NCBI RefSeq assembly: GCF_000940805.1
Contig: NZ_CP007142.1
Location: forward strand, 3,200,593-3,264,592
Source: Gynuella sunshinyii YC6258
GTDB taxonomy: Bacteria > Pseudomonadota > Gammaproteobacteria > Pseudomonadales > Natronospirillaceae
Direction of reading: 5' to 3'
DNA: 64,000 nucleotides
Under the pieces are notes generated by a model. That model was not told where the DNA came from and did no database searches. It was given only the letters and a program-made list of their open reading frames with translations. The position numbers were made by a program, and so were the translations under genes. Shown here one piece after another: positions 9,027 to 17,921 of the stretch; positions within the stretch are counted from its first letter, which is position 1, and the number at the start of each line of letters is the position of its first letter.

Positions 9027-10738
9027 AGATCCGGCCCCATGGAAATATGTACCCGGTAAGAGTACGGATCATTAGAAATACCCATGGCGTAGTCCAACCT
9101 GACCTGGCCAATCGGAGAACTCCAGCGGATACCCGCTCCAACACCGACTTTTGAGTTCATGTCGTCCCATTTCATAAACGCTGAACCGTAATCCACAAAT
9201 GCGGCTGCACGCCATTTATCAATAAATTCATACGCATACTCAAAACTACCCGTAAACAGCTGGCTACCACCCAGGATATCGCCATCTTCATTCTGGGGTG
9301 CGATAGAACGATAGTCATAGCCCCGTATACTCTGGTCTCCACCGGCATAAAAACGTAAAGACGGAGGCACCTTTTCAAATGATTCTGCAATCAAAGTTCC
9401 CAGCTGAACTCTGGCCGTCAAGCGGTTTTTAGGAATGGGCGTCAATATGGCACGGCTTTCAATCAGAAACTGGCTCAGATCTGTCGTGCTGAGAAAGGAT
9501 TTAGACGTATATTTCACCTCAAGGCTGGTGTTAAAACCTTCTGCCGGATCCAGTTTTCCATCAGTAACACGGCGCTGCCACTTGATACCAGGTATGGTCA
9601 GCTCAGCCAGCTGAAAATCTTCTGAGCCAACGGTGTATTCCTCATAAGTACGTTCGAGGGAAAATGTCTGCAACCAGCCTCGTCCCAGATAAGTGGCTAG
9701 TTCACCACCTACATTGGCTCTGGAACTGGTTGTGTCTTCAATATATTGTTGTTCCCAGCCCAGATTGATACTGAAGTAATCTGTTTGTGGGCGTTTACCC
9801 GGTTGCTTGAGGTTAAGGGTAACGGCCTGGTTTACCTCGGATACCGCGTAGCTGCCACCAATCTGATTACCCATTCCGTCTAAACGAATATTTTGCCAGT
9901 TGATCTCGGCATTCAGGCCCAGGTCTGTTGAGTAACCTCCCCCCAGATCGATACGGTTACGTTTGCGATCCACGAATTCGACATCAACAGGAATAACGTG
10001 GTCTACGGCTTCTGCCGGATCTGCCGTTACCCGGACAGCACGAAAGTAGCCCGATTGTTGAAGATCCAGATTCAGTTTCTGCAGTTTGGCTGGAGAGTAG
10101 GGTGACCCTTCCTTGTAGCGTATGAATCGCTCCAGAAAGGATCCCCTCAGTTTCGTGGGGCCAAAACGGGTTTCACCCAGGAAATATTGTTTGCCGCTAT
10201 CGAGTACGAGGTAAATGTTAGCTTCATTGCGGGCCAGATCGATCTGCAGCTCATGTCGACTGAGCTCGGCATCCAGATAACCTTTATTAATGGCCAGACT
10301 GAGTATCAGATTTTTCAGGTTGTCATACTCAGCATGATTTAGCTGACTGTTTGGTTCAGGGATCAGGTCTTTCGGGAACTCGAAGCTTTTATCGTTATTC
10401 AGGTCACCTTTGATCGAAACGGAGATGGTGTGCAACAGCATCGGATCGCCTAGTTGAATTATGATCACAAGGTTTAATCCACCCTGGCTTTCGACGATTT
10501 CATGATCAATGGTGTAGCGGTAGTAACCAAGGGCATTGAGCGCCTGTTGGGACTGTACCCGGATACTGCGGAAATATCTTTCAAGACTGGTTCTGTCATC
10601 CCCAAAGCTTGGAGGCAGGAGTGCTTTGATATTTTCTTCGGCGGCTTTGTTATTCCCAGTAATCTGAAAAACGATCTTGCTCTGGGCGCTGCACGCAACA
10701 ACCAACAAAATCAGAATTTTCAGCAATCTGTACAGCAT
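9023..10738 (-). CDS. tamA: outer-membrane assembly factor TamA (Omp85 family)
   Basis: A 571-residue protein with a signal peptide (MLYRLLKILILLVVACSAQS), periplasmic POTRA repeats over about residues 25-260, and a C-terminal Omp85 barrel. The diagnostic RGYDYRSIAP motif, with YAGGDQSIRGY before it, sits in the barrel; the chain ends with a typical last strand. Length matches the family. It is upstream of and overlaps tamB. The region upstream of its start is shared with the divergent yqhA-type gene. Confidence 0.95.
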   Translation of the reverse strand: MLYRLLKILILLVVACSAQSKIVFQITGNNKAAEENIKALLPPSFGDDRTSLERYFRSIRVQSQQALNALGYYRYTIDHEIVESQGGLNLVIIIQLGDPMLLHTISVSIKGDLNNDKSFEFPKDLIPEPNSQLNHAEYDNLKNLILSLAINKGYLDAELSRHELQIDLARNEANIYLVLDSGKQYFLGETRFGPTKLRGSFLERFIRYKEGSPYSPAKLQKLNLDLQQSGYFRAVRVTADPAEAVDHVIPVDVEFVDRKRNRIDLGGGYSTDLGLNAEINWQNIRLDGMGNQIGGSYAVSEVNQAVTLNLKQPGKRPQTDYFSINLGWEQQYIEDTTSSRANVGGELATYLGRGWLQTFSLERTYEEYTVGSEDFQLAELTIPGIKWQRRVTDGKLDPAEGFNTSLEVKYTSKSFLSTTDLSQFLIESRAILTPIPKNRLTARVQLGTLIAESFEKVPPSLRFYAGGDQSIRGYDYRSIAPQNEDGDILGGSQLFTGSFEYAYEFIDKWRAAAFVDYGSAFMKWDDMNSKVGVGAGIRWSSPIGQVRLDYAMGISNDPYSYRVHISMGPDL

Positions 10739-11102
10739 TTAGAGTCCCATGTATCCAATTTTCAACTTATGTGCGTTTGTAAGCGTCAATATTGCTGTCA
10801 TTGATCAAAACTTTGGTCTGGCAATATGTCCAGTCACCACAACTGGGTAGGCTAGTCAATCATGTAACCATTATGGTTATTCTAATTTTCTACCTATTTG
10901 GTTACGGTTGCTGCCTGAGCAGCTTGATGCTTCAATGTGCCACTGATGACTCATTAATACAAACGCCTAAGCTACTGAATTGGTTAAAGAAAAAGAATCA
11001 TGAAGTCTATCATGGTTAATCACTGGTTCATTGCGATCAGAGTTGAACTAAGTCTCAAGGACCCTAAAAATATGTTGATAAAAATCTCCAGGACCCCAAA
11101 AC
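10739..11102. other. intergenic region between tamA and the yqhA-type gene
   Basis: 364 bases between divergent genes that must carry both promoters. The only structured item is an imperfect direct repeat of AGGACCC(T/C)AAAA followed by ATG (around 11059-11074 and 11090-11105). The second copy provides the start of the downstream gene; the first precedes a 12-codon ORF (11072-11110) overlapping that start. No RNA gene or longer ORF is convincing. Confidence 0.5.
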
Positions 11103-11606
11103 ATGCTTGAAAAATTGTTTGAGAACTTGCTTTATTCGGCGCGCTGGCTGCTGGCCCCCGTGTACCTTGGCTTGAGCGTGATGATAGCAGCTGTAACCAT
11201 TAAGTTTTTCCAGGAGTTATTTCATATCTTGCCGGTATTATTTTCGGCTGGCGAGGTGGATATTATTCTGAAGGCTTTATCGCTGATTGATCTCGCTCTG
11301 GTAGGAGGGCTGCTGGTAATGGTGATGTTCAGCGGTTACGAGAATTTTGTGTCTCAGCTCGATATTGCTGAGGACAAGGAAAAACTGGGTTGGTTGGGGA
11401 AACTGGATGTCGGCACTCTCAAAAATAAAGTAGCCACTTCGATTGTAGCCATTTCCTCCATTCATCTATTGAAAGTATTTATGGAGCTGGAGAGCTTGCA
11501 GGATAATGACAGAATCATGTGGTACGTTCTGATTCATCTTACATTTGTGATTTCAGCGTTCATGATGGGATTGCTGGACAGGGTTAACCGTAAGGAAAGT
11601 AAGTGA
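11103..11606 (+). CDS. YqhA/UPF0114 family inner-membrane protein
   Basis: A 167-residue protein with three to four hydrophobic helices. It matches UPF0114 from the N-terminal [20 protein letters not shown] through the central [12 protein letters not shown]. Function of the family is not known. The start is the ATG at 11103, preceded by AGGA; a 12-codon ORF beginning at 11072 overlaps it and could couple translation. Convergent with the universal stress protein gene. Confidence 0.88.
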   Translation: MLEKLFENLLYSARWLLAPVYLGLSVMIAAVTIKFFQELFHILPVLFSAGEVDIILKALSLIDLALVGGLLVMVMFSGYENFVSQLDIAEDKEKLGWLGKLDVGTLKNKVATSIVAISSIHLLKVFMELESLQDNDRIMWYVLIHLTFVISAFMMGLLDRVNRKESK

Positions 11607-11612
11607 ATTATC

Positions 11613-11639
11613 GAGCACCCATCGGTAGGGTGGGTGCTC
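11613..11639. terminator. hairpin between convergent genes
   Basis: GAGCACCCA and TGGGTGCTC form a perfect 9-bp stem around a 9-base loop, 7 bases after the yqhA-type stop and 19 bases from the usp stop. Neither side has a clear T-run, so termination efficiency is uncertain. Confidence 0.4.
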
Positions 11640-11657
11640 ACTCCACGCAGGGTTGAA

Positions 11658-12140
11658 TCAATCTCTGATAGGCACTACCAGAACAGGGATACTGCTGGTG
11701 TGTACTATTTTGTTGGCGCTTGATCCCATCATGAATTGTCCGACCCCTGAATGGGTTCGACTGCCCATGACAATCATATCTGCGCCTTGTTCTTCCGCTA
11801 CCTTCAGGATTTCTTCCTCAATTCTGCCAATCTTGACCATAACCCTGGTTTCTAATTGGTTTTCTTCTTCAGACAGTTCTTCCTCATGGAATTTGGCAAT
11901 TCTCTTTTGCATGTATTCTGTCATCTCGTCCTTGTTCTGCTGGAGTCGCTCGTTGATTTCTTTTTCGGAAATATAAGAACTGACCAGAGAGCGGGCCGTA
12001 TTGGTAATGGGTTCCAGGACATGCAGATAGATAATCTTGGCTTGATGACTGACAGCAATCGCTGCGGCTGTACGAATAGCCGGTCGGGTATGATTACCGA
12101 GGTCAGATGCATATAGAATGGTTTTGATTTTTGGCAACAT
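11658..12140 (-). CDS. universal stress protein (UspA family)
   Basis: A 160-residue single Usp domain. It starts IKTILYASDLGNHTRPAIRTA and ends with the ATP-binding signature GSRTHSGVGQFMMGSSA (G-2x-G-9x-G-S pattern) and PVLVVP. Such proteins bind ATP and are induced by starvation or stress. The gene appears monocistronic with its own promoter upstream of 12140, and AGGAGGAG sits just before the start. Confidence 0.92.
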   Translation of the reverse strand: MLPKIKTILYASDLGNHTRPAIRTAAAIAVSHQAKIIYLHVLEPITNTARSLVSSYISEKEINERLQQNKDEMTEYMQKRIAKFHEEELSEEENQLETRVMVKIGRIEEEILKVAEEQGADMIVMGSRTHSGVGQFMMGSSANKIVHTSSIPVLVVPIRD

Positions 12141-12262
12141 AGTGCACTCCTCCTTGCTTTAGTAATACTAAGACTATAGCAGAGTAACACTTTGGTCGCC
12201 TGATCCATATCAGCCGATCAAAAAATATACATCAGGTGTCGAGCTTGTCAGAGCGTTAACGG

Positions 12263-12730
12263 CTACCGCTTTGTCCTTTCTCTGAGTACTCTCTCCAGTC
12301 CGCACATGCCCCGTTGAGCCGTAGGAGGTAATACCGAATTAAGGAATTTTGACGCATCTTTAATGGCAAAGTTAACGTATTCGCTACTGAAGTAGATTTT
12401 CTTCAGTTTCACACCATGCAAAGTTTCAATTGTAGAAGAGGTTAGCCAGGACTGGTGATATCGGTCTTTATTCATAACGTCAATCAAACGGCTTAGGAAC
12501 AGTTGATATTGGTTGTCCAGTAAGTTGACGCCATCACTGATGATATCCGGATAACAATGTTTTAAATTAAATATCCTGGCCAGCTTTTGCTTAAATTGAG
12601 TCGAGAGATGTTCGCTCCGCAATGTAATGTCGAAGCTGCTTGAGTAGCGAGCGCAGACTACCTGAATGTATGCTTCTATGTTGCTGTTTATTAATCGACG
12701 CATTAGTATTTTTCTGAGTTGACTAACCAA
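12263..12730 (-). CDS. hypothetical protein
   Basis: A 155-residue ORF rich in Leu, Ser, Arg and Lys, with no signal peptide, membrane helix or motif that I recognise. Balanced composition and length suggest a real gene, but translation could begin at Met10 (12703). It precedes the long AT-rich gap. No function can be proposed. Confidence 0.5.
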   Translation of the reverse strand: MVSQLRKILMRRLINSNIEAYIQVVCARYSSSFDITLRSEHLSTQFKQKLARIFNLKHCYPDIISDGVNLLDNQYQLFLSRLIDVMNKDRYHQSWLTSSTIETLHGVKLKKIYFSSEYVNFAIKDASKFLNSVLPPTAQRGMCGLERVLRERTKR

Positions 12731-13731
12731 ATTGTGATAGATGTCATAAACGTCCGCAATTGCTATAAACTAATTCGAACAAAGAGCCGGTTAATTGTCA
12801 TTTTTTTTGTAAAACATGACAGAAAAAAATCATATAAAACAGATAAAAAAGTAAAAGACGGAAATTAGTTTCCATTGTGTCGCTTTTTTCTCCTTGTTTG
12901 GTCTTTTCCTTTTTTATTTTCAATGTATCAAAAATGTCTTGTTGTTACCAAGTAACTTTTATATTAACCGGTAATTTGTAATTTATCTCTTGCTGGTGAA
13001 TGATTTTAACAGATCGACAAAAATGAAACTTCCAGGACAAAAACGACAATTCAGATCAAAAATCTTTTGTGGTGTCGCAAATTTATGTGCTTTATGTCGT
13101 CTTTTGCAGTCGATATTCTCAATGCCTGGGTATGAGTTTCAGGTTGATTCAAATGAAATTAAAACCCGTTCGTAGATATCTTTCTTGCTCACTATTCTAT
13201 GATACTGAGACAGCGGGGAGTCATTCCTAAAAACTGCTAATCACAGTAACTATTTGGCCGAATTTAAGGCTTTTCCTGCTAATCACAAAGCCTTAGCGGT
13301 TCATGCTGCAAGTATGTCCTATCGGTATTGAGAGTCGGTCATGTTTCATTTCATCTCGTTTGTCGTCTGATGATAAATGGAACAACCATGAGCTGTTACA
13401 CTGAGGCTGTTAAGGAGACTGGCTCTTTTTTCGTCTGTCTGATGGTCTCTCAGGAGTGTTCTCAATGGGATTTAGGCGGGGATGATATTCATAAATTCCA
13501 TGAAAATAATATCATTCTAAAGTATGAGTTTTGGAGTTATTTGAGCAAACCTTGATATTAACTCGTATGGTGATGTAGTTCTCGAAAATTTTTTGTCTTG
13601 TTTTTGATTTTCCCAACTCAACGGTTAGATGTAATCCCTGTCAGATTAAATTTTTGTGACGCCATGCCAATGCTGTTTTGGGTCGTACATAATATTGGGC
13701 TGGTTGACTATGAATAGGTGTTCCTGAAGTT
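12731..13731. other. 1-kb AT-rich region without a convincing gene
   Basis: A markedly AT-rich stretch with homopolymer T and A runs. It contains the 11-base TGCTAATCACA twice (13236 and 13277), the second inside an AAGGCTTT...AAAGCCTT hairpin (13266-13294). ORFs at 12990-13175 and 13328-13555 are short, lack good ribosome-binding sites and have no recognisable motif. It could be the long upstream control region of the GH79 gene or a decayed gene. Confidence 0.45.
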
Positions 13732-15231
13732 TTGATTCATTATAAAAGCATTCCTCGAAGGCATCGGCGCTGGTTGTCTCTGATCATTATCCTGTCATGG
13801 GCAGGAATACTGTCTCTACGATCAGATTCTCATTCGATAGCGAGGTTGCAAATTCATGTTCAGCCTGTAGCAGAGGTTGACCAGAGGTTTCTGTCTTTTG
13901 CAATTGACATGGCGTTGTTGTCTGGAGGGGAATGGTGGGGTCAACAAACTCCACGAGTGTCGTTGACAGATCCGGAGTTGCAGAAATGGGTTCGAGTGTT
14001 GGCACCTGCTTATATTCGGATCGGCGGTACTGAATCTGATCGTGTAGCTTATGGCGATCAGGACAAGAGTCACTACAACACCAGTGAAATTGATTCGGCA
14101 ACTGTTGCTGATTTGGCGGCTTTTCTGCGTCAGACTGGTCTGGATTTGATGTTTACACTGAATGCCGGCCCAGGGGTGAGGGTAAATGGGCAATGGCAGC
14201 CAGAGGTGGTGGAGCCTCTACTTAAATGGATGCGTGATTATCAAGTCACCCCGGCTGTTTTCGAATTGGGTAATGAAGTCGGAGCGTTTTGGCTGATTTT
14301 TGGTTTGAAACAGCAGATCACTTATGGTCAATATGTTCAGGATACCTATCGGGCCCGAGAGTTGATTCACCGCTATTTTCCTGATACTCAATTGGCGGGG
14401 CCGGCTAATGCCTTTTGGCCTAAGCTCAAAGAGCCATTCAGCAGTGTCATTGGATCTTCCCGTATGCTATTTGAAAGACCTAGTGGGTTGGATATTTTTA
14501 CCTGGCACTTTTATCCCAGTCAGTCTACTCGCTGTCCATTGCGGTCGGTAACTGCAACTGAGCGGCAATTTCTCAGCCCTGCTTTTTATCAGGAGATCAA
14601 AGCTCAGGCACAAATGATCAGGCGATGGTCGGAAAATAGCCTGCAACCTCTTCATGTCTGGCTTGGGGAGACCGGACCTGCCCAGTGTGGAGGCGAAAAA
14701 CAATTATCAGACAGGTGGGTATCATCTCTTTGGTGGGTTGCACATATGGGGCTGATGGCCGAAGCTGGACAACAGGTTATGGTTCGACAGAGTCTGGTTG
14801 GAGGCGATTACGCATTGTTGTCTCCAGTGAAAGGCGGATACCAGCCTAACCCGGATTATTGGGTAGGTGTCCTATGGAAACAGTTGATGGGGACCAGGGT
14901 TTTATCTGCGTCGGTAGATGCTGAAAAATTTTTGCTCGCCTTTAGTCATTGTTCTCCTGATAAAAACCATATAAATAGTGTGGTTGTTAACTTTAGCAAA
15001 GATCTGGTTGCGCTTCAGATACCCTCCGTTACTGAAAAATTACTGCATGTTTCTTCCATTGATTTGAGATCCAGGCGGGTTATATTGAGCGGTATGCCTG
15101 CCGATACTTACGAAGACTTGTTGCAGGGCGATATTCCGTGGCATTCTGCTGTTGGTAAGCATGAGGTGGAGCTGGATGGATATAGCATGGTGTGGTTGAA
15201 TCAGAAGGATAAAGATGCTGTTTGCAGGTAG
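13732..15231 (+). CDS. heparanase-like glycoside hydrolase, GH79 family
   Basis: A 499-residue protein, probably membrane-anchored or secreted (hydrophobic residues ~15-29 after a basic N-terminus). It carries the clan GH-A signatures of GH79: YIRIGGTESD near 95-103, FELGNE with proposed acid/base Glu182, and VWLGETGPAQCGG with proposed nucleophile Glu313. PDYWVGVLWKQLMGTRVLSAS matches the region that follows the barrel in heparanases. GH79 enzymes release glucuronic acid-containing units from glycosaminoglycans or arabinogalactan. The start is TTG at 13732; no ATG gives a comparable N-terminus. The natural substrate cannot be read from sequence. Confidence 0.82.
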   Translation: MIHYKSIPRRHRRWLSLIIILSWAGILSLRSDSHSIARLQIHVQPVAEVDQRFLSFAIDMALLSGGEWWGQQTPRVSLTDPELQKWVRVLAPAYIRIGGTESDRVAYGDQDKSHYNTSEIDSATVADLAAFLRQTGLDLMFTLNAGPGVRVNGQWQPEVVEPLLKWMRDYQVTPAVFELGNEVGAFWLIFGLKQQITYGQYVQDTYRARELIHRYFPDTQLAGPANAFWPKLKEPFSSVIGSSRMLFERPSGLDIFTWHFYPSQSTRCPLRSVTATERQFLSPAFYQEIKAQAQMIRRWSENSLQPLHVWLGETGPAQCGGEKQLSDRWVSSLWWVAHMGLMAEAGQQVMVRQSLVGGDYALLSPVKGGYQPNPDYWVGVLWKQLMGTRVLSASVDAEKFLLAFSHCSPDKNHINSVVVNFSKDLVALQIPSVTEKLLHVSSIDLRSRRVILSGMPADTYEDLLQGDIPWHSAVGKHEVELDGYSMVWLNQKDKDAVCR

Positions 15232-15356
15232 CTTTTTTGGCATGTTAAAAAATTGATGCTATGTTTGTCAGTAATAGATAAAAACTCGACTAGACTTTAC
15301 TGACAAGTAGTTCGGTCGCTATAAATTAAGCATTTCGACAAGGTTGAAGTAACCGA

Positions 15357-16412
15357 GTGACTCAAGACATTTCCAGACGTAAGTTTCTATATCACGTGCT
15401 GACAGCAGCAGGCATGTGTGCTGGTGGCACGGCAGTAGGATGGCACCTGTTGCATCGCAATCGGTACCCTAATATGACCGTTGTCAAACTCCCAGATCCA
15501 TTGGCTACTGGAAGGGTGAACGTTGATCCTAAAGCCGCTATAGCAACCGGATCGGTCGTAGAAGAGCCTGTACCAATGGTTGAGGCAGAAACCCCGCCTT
15601 TGGAAGAGACTGTCAGTATCCCTAACGTGCCGACTGATAGTCATGTGTCGGAAACGGAAATCCGAGGATCAGATATCATCGCCGAGGCTGAAGAAGAAGC
15701 CAAAATGCGTGAACGGGTGTTGCATTTTAACGAAGATCTGGATGGTGATGTCTGGCTTGATGAAAATCAGCGCAAGATATTTGACAGTCTTCATGCCCGG
15801 ATTGGTCGGGTTCAAAAGACAGTTGGGTATGGTAACTTCAATATCCTGTCTTTTGATGAAATGCTGAAAATTGGCGAGCGCTATGTGTCTGTGGAGTCAT
15901 TTACCAAAGTCGAGAAAAACATGCTTGATGAGCTGTTTTTTCGCAATGCTCAGGATCTGGGCTTTTTCGGCGAAAAGGTTACTGCCAATCAGACTGCGTC
16001 TGTCAAGTCAGATAAAGTCGTAAAAGTGCCTGGGTCAGGACACTATTTATACAAGGGTGACTCTGAAAAACTCTTCAATAAGTTGTGTACTATCGTGGGT
16101 GACGACCTGATTCTGACGTCCGGAATCCGTAGTGTGGCGAAGCAATATCACCTCTATACATCCAAAGTGGTTAATGCCAATTACAATCTTTCCAGGGCTT
16201 CGCGGTCACTGGCTCCTCCAGGCTATTCCTATCATGCCATTGGTGATTTTGATGTTGGGCAGCGAAATTGGGGACTAAAGAACTTTACTTCAGATTTTGC
16301 TGACAGTGATGTGTTCAGAGAGCTCATATCTCTAGGGTATATCCGTATACGTTACACTATCGATAACCATTTTGGCGTGCGCTTTGAGCCCTGGCATATT
16401 CGGGTGGTGTAA
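15357..16412 (+). CDS. D-alanyl-D-alanine carboxypeptidase-like protein (VanY/M15B)
   Basis: A 351-residue protein with GTG start. The N-terminus SRRKFLYHVLTAAGMCAGG looks like a Tat-type signal. Residues ~45-110 are a low-complexity acidic/Pro linker. The C-terminal domain has the M15B zinc-peptidase pattern: SGIRSVAKQ, then SYHAIGDFD (His293, Asp297) and EPWHIR (Glu344, His347). Such enzymes trim peptidoglycan stem peptides. It follows the GH79 gene by 125 bases on the same strand and may share its transcript. Confidence 0.8.
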   Translation: MTQDISRRKFLYHVLTAAGMCAGGTAVGWHLLHRNRYPNMTVVKLPDPLATGRVNVDPKAAIATGSVVEEPVPMVEAETPPLEETVSIPNVPTDSHVSETEIRGSDIIAEAEEEAKMRERVLHFNEDLDGDVWLDENQRKIFDSLHARIGRVQKTVGYGNFNILSFDEMLKIGERYVSVESFTKVEKNMLDELFFRNAQDLGFFGEKVTANQTASVKSDKVVKVPGSGHYLYKGDSEKLFNKLCTIVGDDLILTSGIRSVAKQYHLYTSKVVNANYNLSRASRSLAPPGYSYHAIGDFDVGQRNWGLKNFTSDFADSDVFRELISLGYIRIRYTIDNHFGVRFEPWHIRVV

Positions 16413-16718
16413 ACTTTTTCAAGCTTGGCAAATATGATAACGGTAGCTTATAGTCGTTGGTTCGGGCCTGTTTATTGATGGTCTTGACATCGTCAATTGA
16501 GTCGATACAAATCATCTTCTGATTAAGATTCAAGAAAAAAACCTCGAAATATCAATACTTTTTCTTAAAATCCCGACCTCGGAATGAAGTCACCTCTGGT
16601 GACACCTATTCCGAAGCAAAAAAACTTCATACAAAACTGGCTGAACGAAATTGGCCGTCTATTATGAATATATGTAATCCAATGTATTTCAGGCGTCAGA
16701 TAAAAGTGGGAGGTCGCC
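16413..16718 (+). other. leader/promoter region of the chemotaxis operon with nested hairpin
   Basis: 306 bases before cheY. A strong nested dyad lies at 16579-16614: TCGGAAT/ATTCCGA outside and GTCACC-TCT-GGTGAC inside. It is followed by an A-run rather than T-run, so it is not a normal plus-strand terminator. It could be a 5'-UTR structure or an operator. No sigma-28 promoter with correct spacing was found. Confidence 0.45.
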
Positions 16719-17108
16719 TTGGACAAAAATATGAAAATCCTTGTTGTGGATGATTTTTCAACCATGAGGAGGATTGTTAAAAATCTTTTACGGGATTTGG
16801 GGTTCACTAATACGCATGAAGCTGATGATGGCAATACTGCCTGGCCAATGCTGCAGAGCGGTGACTTCGATTTTCTTGTAACAGATTGGAATATGCCGGG
16901 AATGACTGGTATAGAGTTATTGCAAAAAGTCAGGGCAGATGATCGGTTAAAAAAATTGCCGGTACTAATGGTGACCGCTGAGGCCAAAAGGGATCAGATC
17001 GTGGCCGCTGCACAGGCTGGTGTCAATGGGTATGTGGTCAAACCATTTACAGCTGCAGCACTAAAAGAAAAGATAGAAAAAATATTTGATCGCGTTGATA
17101 ACAGCTGA
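16719..17108 (+). CDS. cheY: chemotaxis response regulator CheY
   Basis: A 129-residue single receiver domain, very similar to Pseudomonas CheY ([39 protein letters not shown]). The phospho-acceptor is Asp56, with the acidic pair Asp11/Asp12, Thr85 and Lys107. Phospho-CheY binds the flagellar switch and alters rotation. The TTG at 16719 has GGAGG five bases upstream; the ATG at 16731 (125 residues) is an alternative that matches the usual family start. First gene of the che-mot-par operon. Confidence 0.95.
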   Translation: MDKNMKILVVDDFSTMRRIVKNLLRDLGFTNTHEADDGNTAWPMLQSGDFDFLVTDWNMPGMTGIELLQKVRADDRLKKLPVLMVTAEAKRDQIVAAAQAGVNGYVVKPFTAAALKEKIEKIFDRVDNS

Positions 17109-17123
17109 TCCGAGAGGCTCCCC

Positions 17124-17912
17124 ATGGAACAGCTAAACAATGATGGCTTGAAACAAGAGTTCGAAGAGCTGCTGAAATCCAAAACTCAGGAGTTACAACG
17201 GCATTTGACTGACGGGCAGATGCCCGAAGCATTGGCGGTGATCAAGTCTCTGCAAGAGGCTAGAGATCAAAGCTTGTACCAGGAAGTGGGGCGGCTCACC
17301 CGTGCGCTGCATAATGCGATTAATAATTTCAATATCGAAGCCGAAACCGTATCTGAAAAGCAGTCTATGTCTGATATGAGCGATGCTCGCGATCGATTGT
17401 CATATGTTGTTGATATGACTGAAAAGGCTGCGAATAAGACGATGGATTTGGTGGAAGAATCCATGCCTGTAGCCGATAAGCTAGGCAAGGATGCGAAAAG
17501 ACTGCGTGAGTACTGGAGAAAGTTGATTGATCGTGAAATGTCGGGAGATCAATTTCGGGATCTGTATTGGGAGATGGACGCATTTTTGGAGCGTTCTGCC
17601 AATGAGTCAGAAAATCTATATGGCAATCTGTCGAGTATTTTACTGGCGCAGGATTTTCAGGACCTGACTGGGCAGGTTATTCATCGAGTTACAAATTTGG
17701 TCAAGGAAGTGGAGGCCAGTCTTGTGGACTTGATTTTTATGGCCAGTCAAGTGGAGACCATCACGGGCATCGTTCACTTACCAGAAGAAAGCGAAAAACA
17801 GGAGGCCGATCAATTTAAAGGACATGGACCTCAAATAAGTAAGGATGCGGCCGATGATGTAGTTACGAGTCAAGACGATGTTGATGATCTCCTTTCAAGT
17901 TTGGGTTTCTAG
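17124..17912 (+). CDS. cheZ: chemotaxis protein phosphatase CheZ
   Basis: A 262-residue, mostly helical protein with the CheZ catalytic segment AQDFQDLTGQVI; Asp180 and Gln184 correspond to the E. coli catalytic Asp143/Gln147. The C-terminal DDVDDLLSSLGF is the CheY-binding peptide typical of the family. CheZ accelerates dephosphorylation of phospho-CheY and so resets the motor signal. It sits 15 bases after cheY and 9 bases before cheA. Confidence 0.95.
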   Translation: MEQLNNDGLKQEFEELLKSKTQELQRHLTDGQMPEALAVIKSLQEARDQSLYQEVGRLTRALHNAINNFNIEAETVSEKQSMSDMSDARDRLSYVVDMTEKAANKTMDLVEESMPVADKLGKDAKRLREYWRKLIDREMSGDQFRDLYWEMDAFLERSANESENLYGNLSSILLAQDFQDLTGQVIHRVTNLVKEVEASLVDLIFMASQVETITGIVHLPEESEKQEADQFKGHGPQISKDAADDVVTSQDDVDDLLSSLGF

Positions 17913-17921
17913 GAGTTAAAG

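Noticed and set aside
12990-13175. Short ORF in the AT-rich gap
   Set aside because: Basic, low-complexity product, no ribosome-binding site and no homologue that I recognise.
13328-13555. Short ORF in the AT-rich gap (TTG start)
   Set aside because: Weak start, unusual composition and no motif; it could be a decayed gene but cannot be supported.
16411-16444. Possible sigma-28 promoter (TAAACTTT ... TATGATAA) before cheY
   Set aside because: The spacing is several bases too long and the -10 lacks GCC; it also overlaps the end of the preceding gene.
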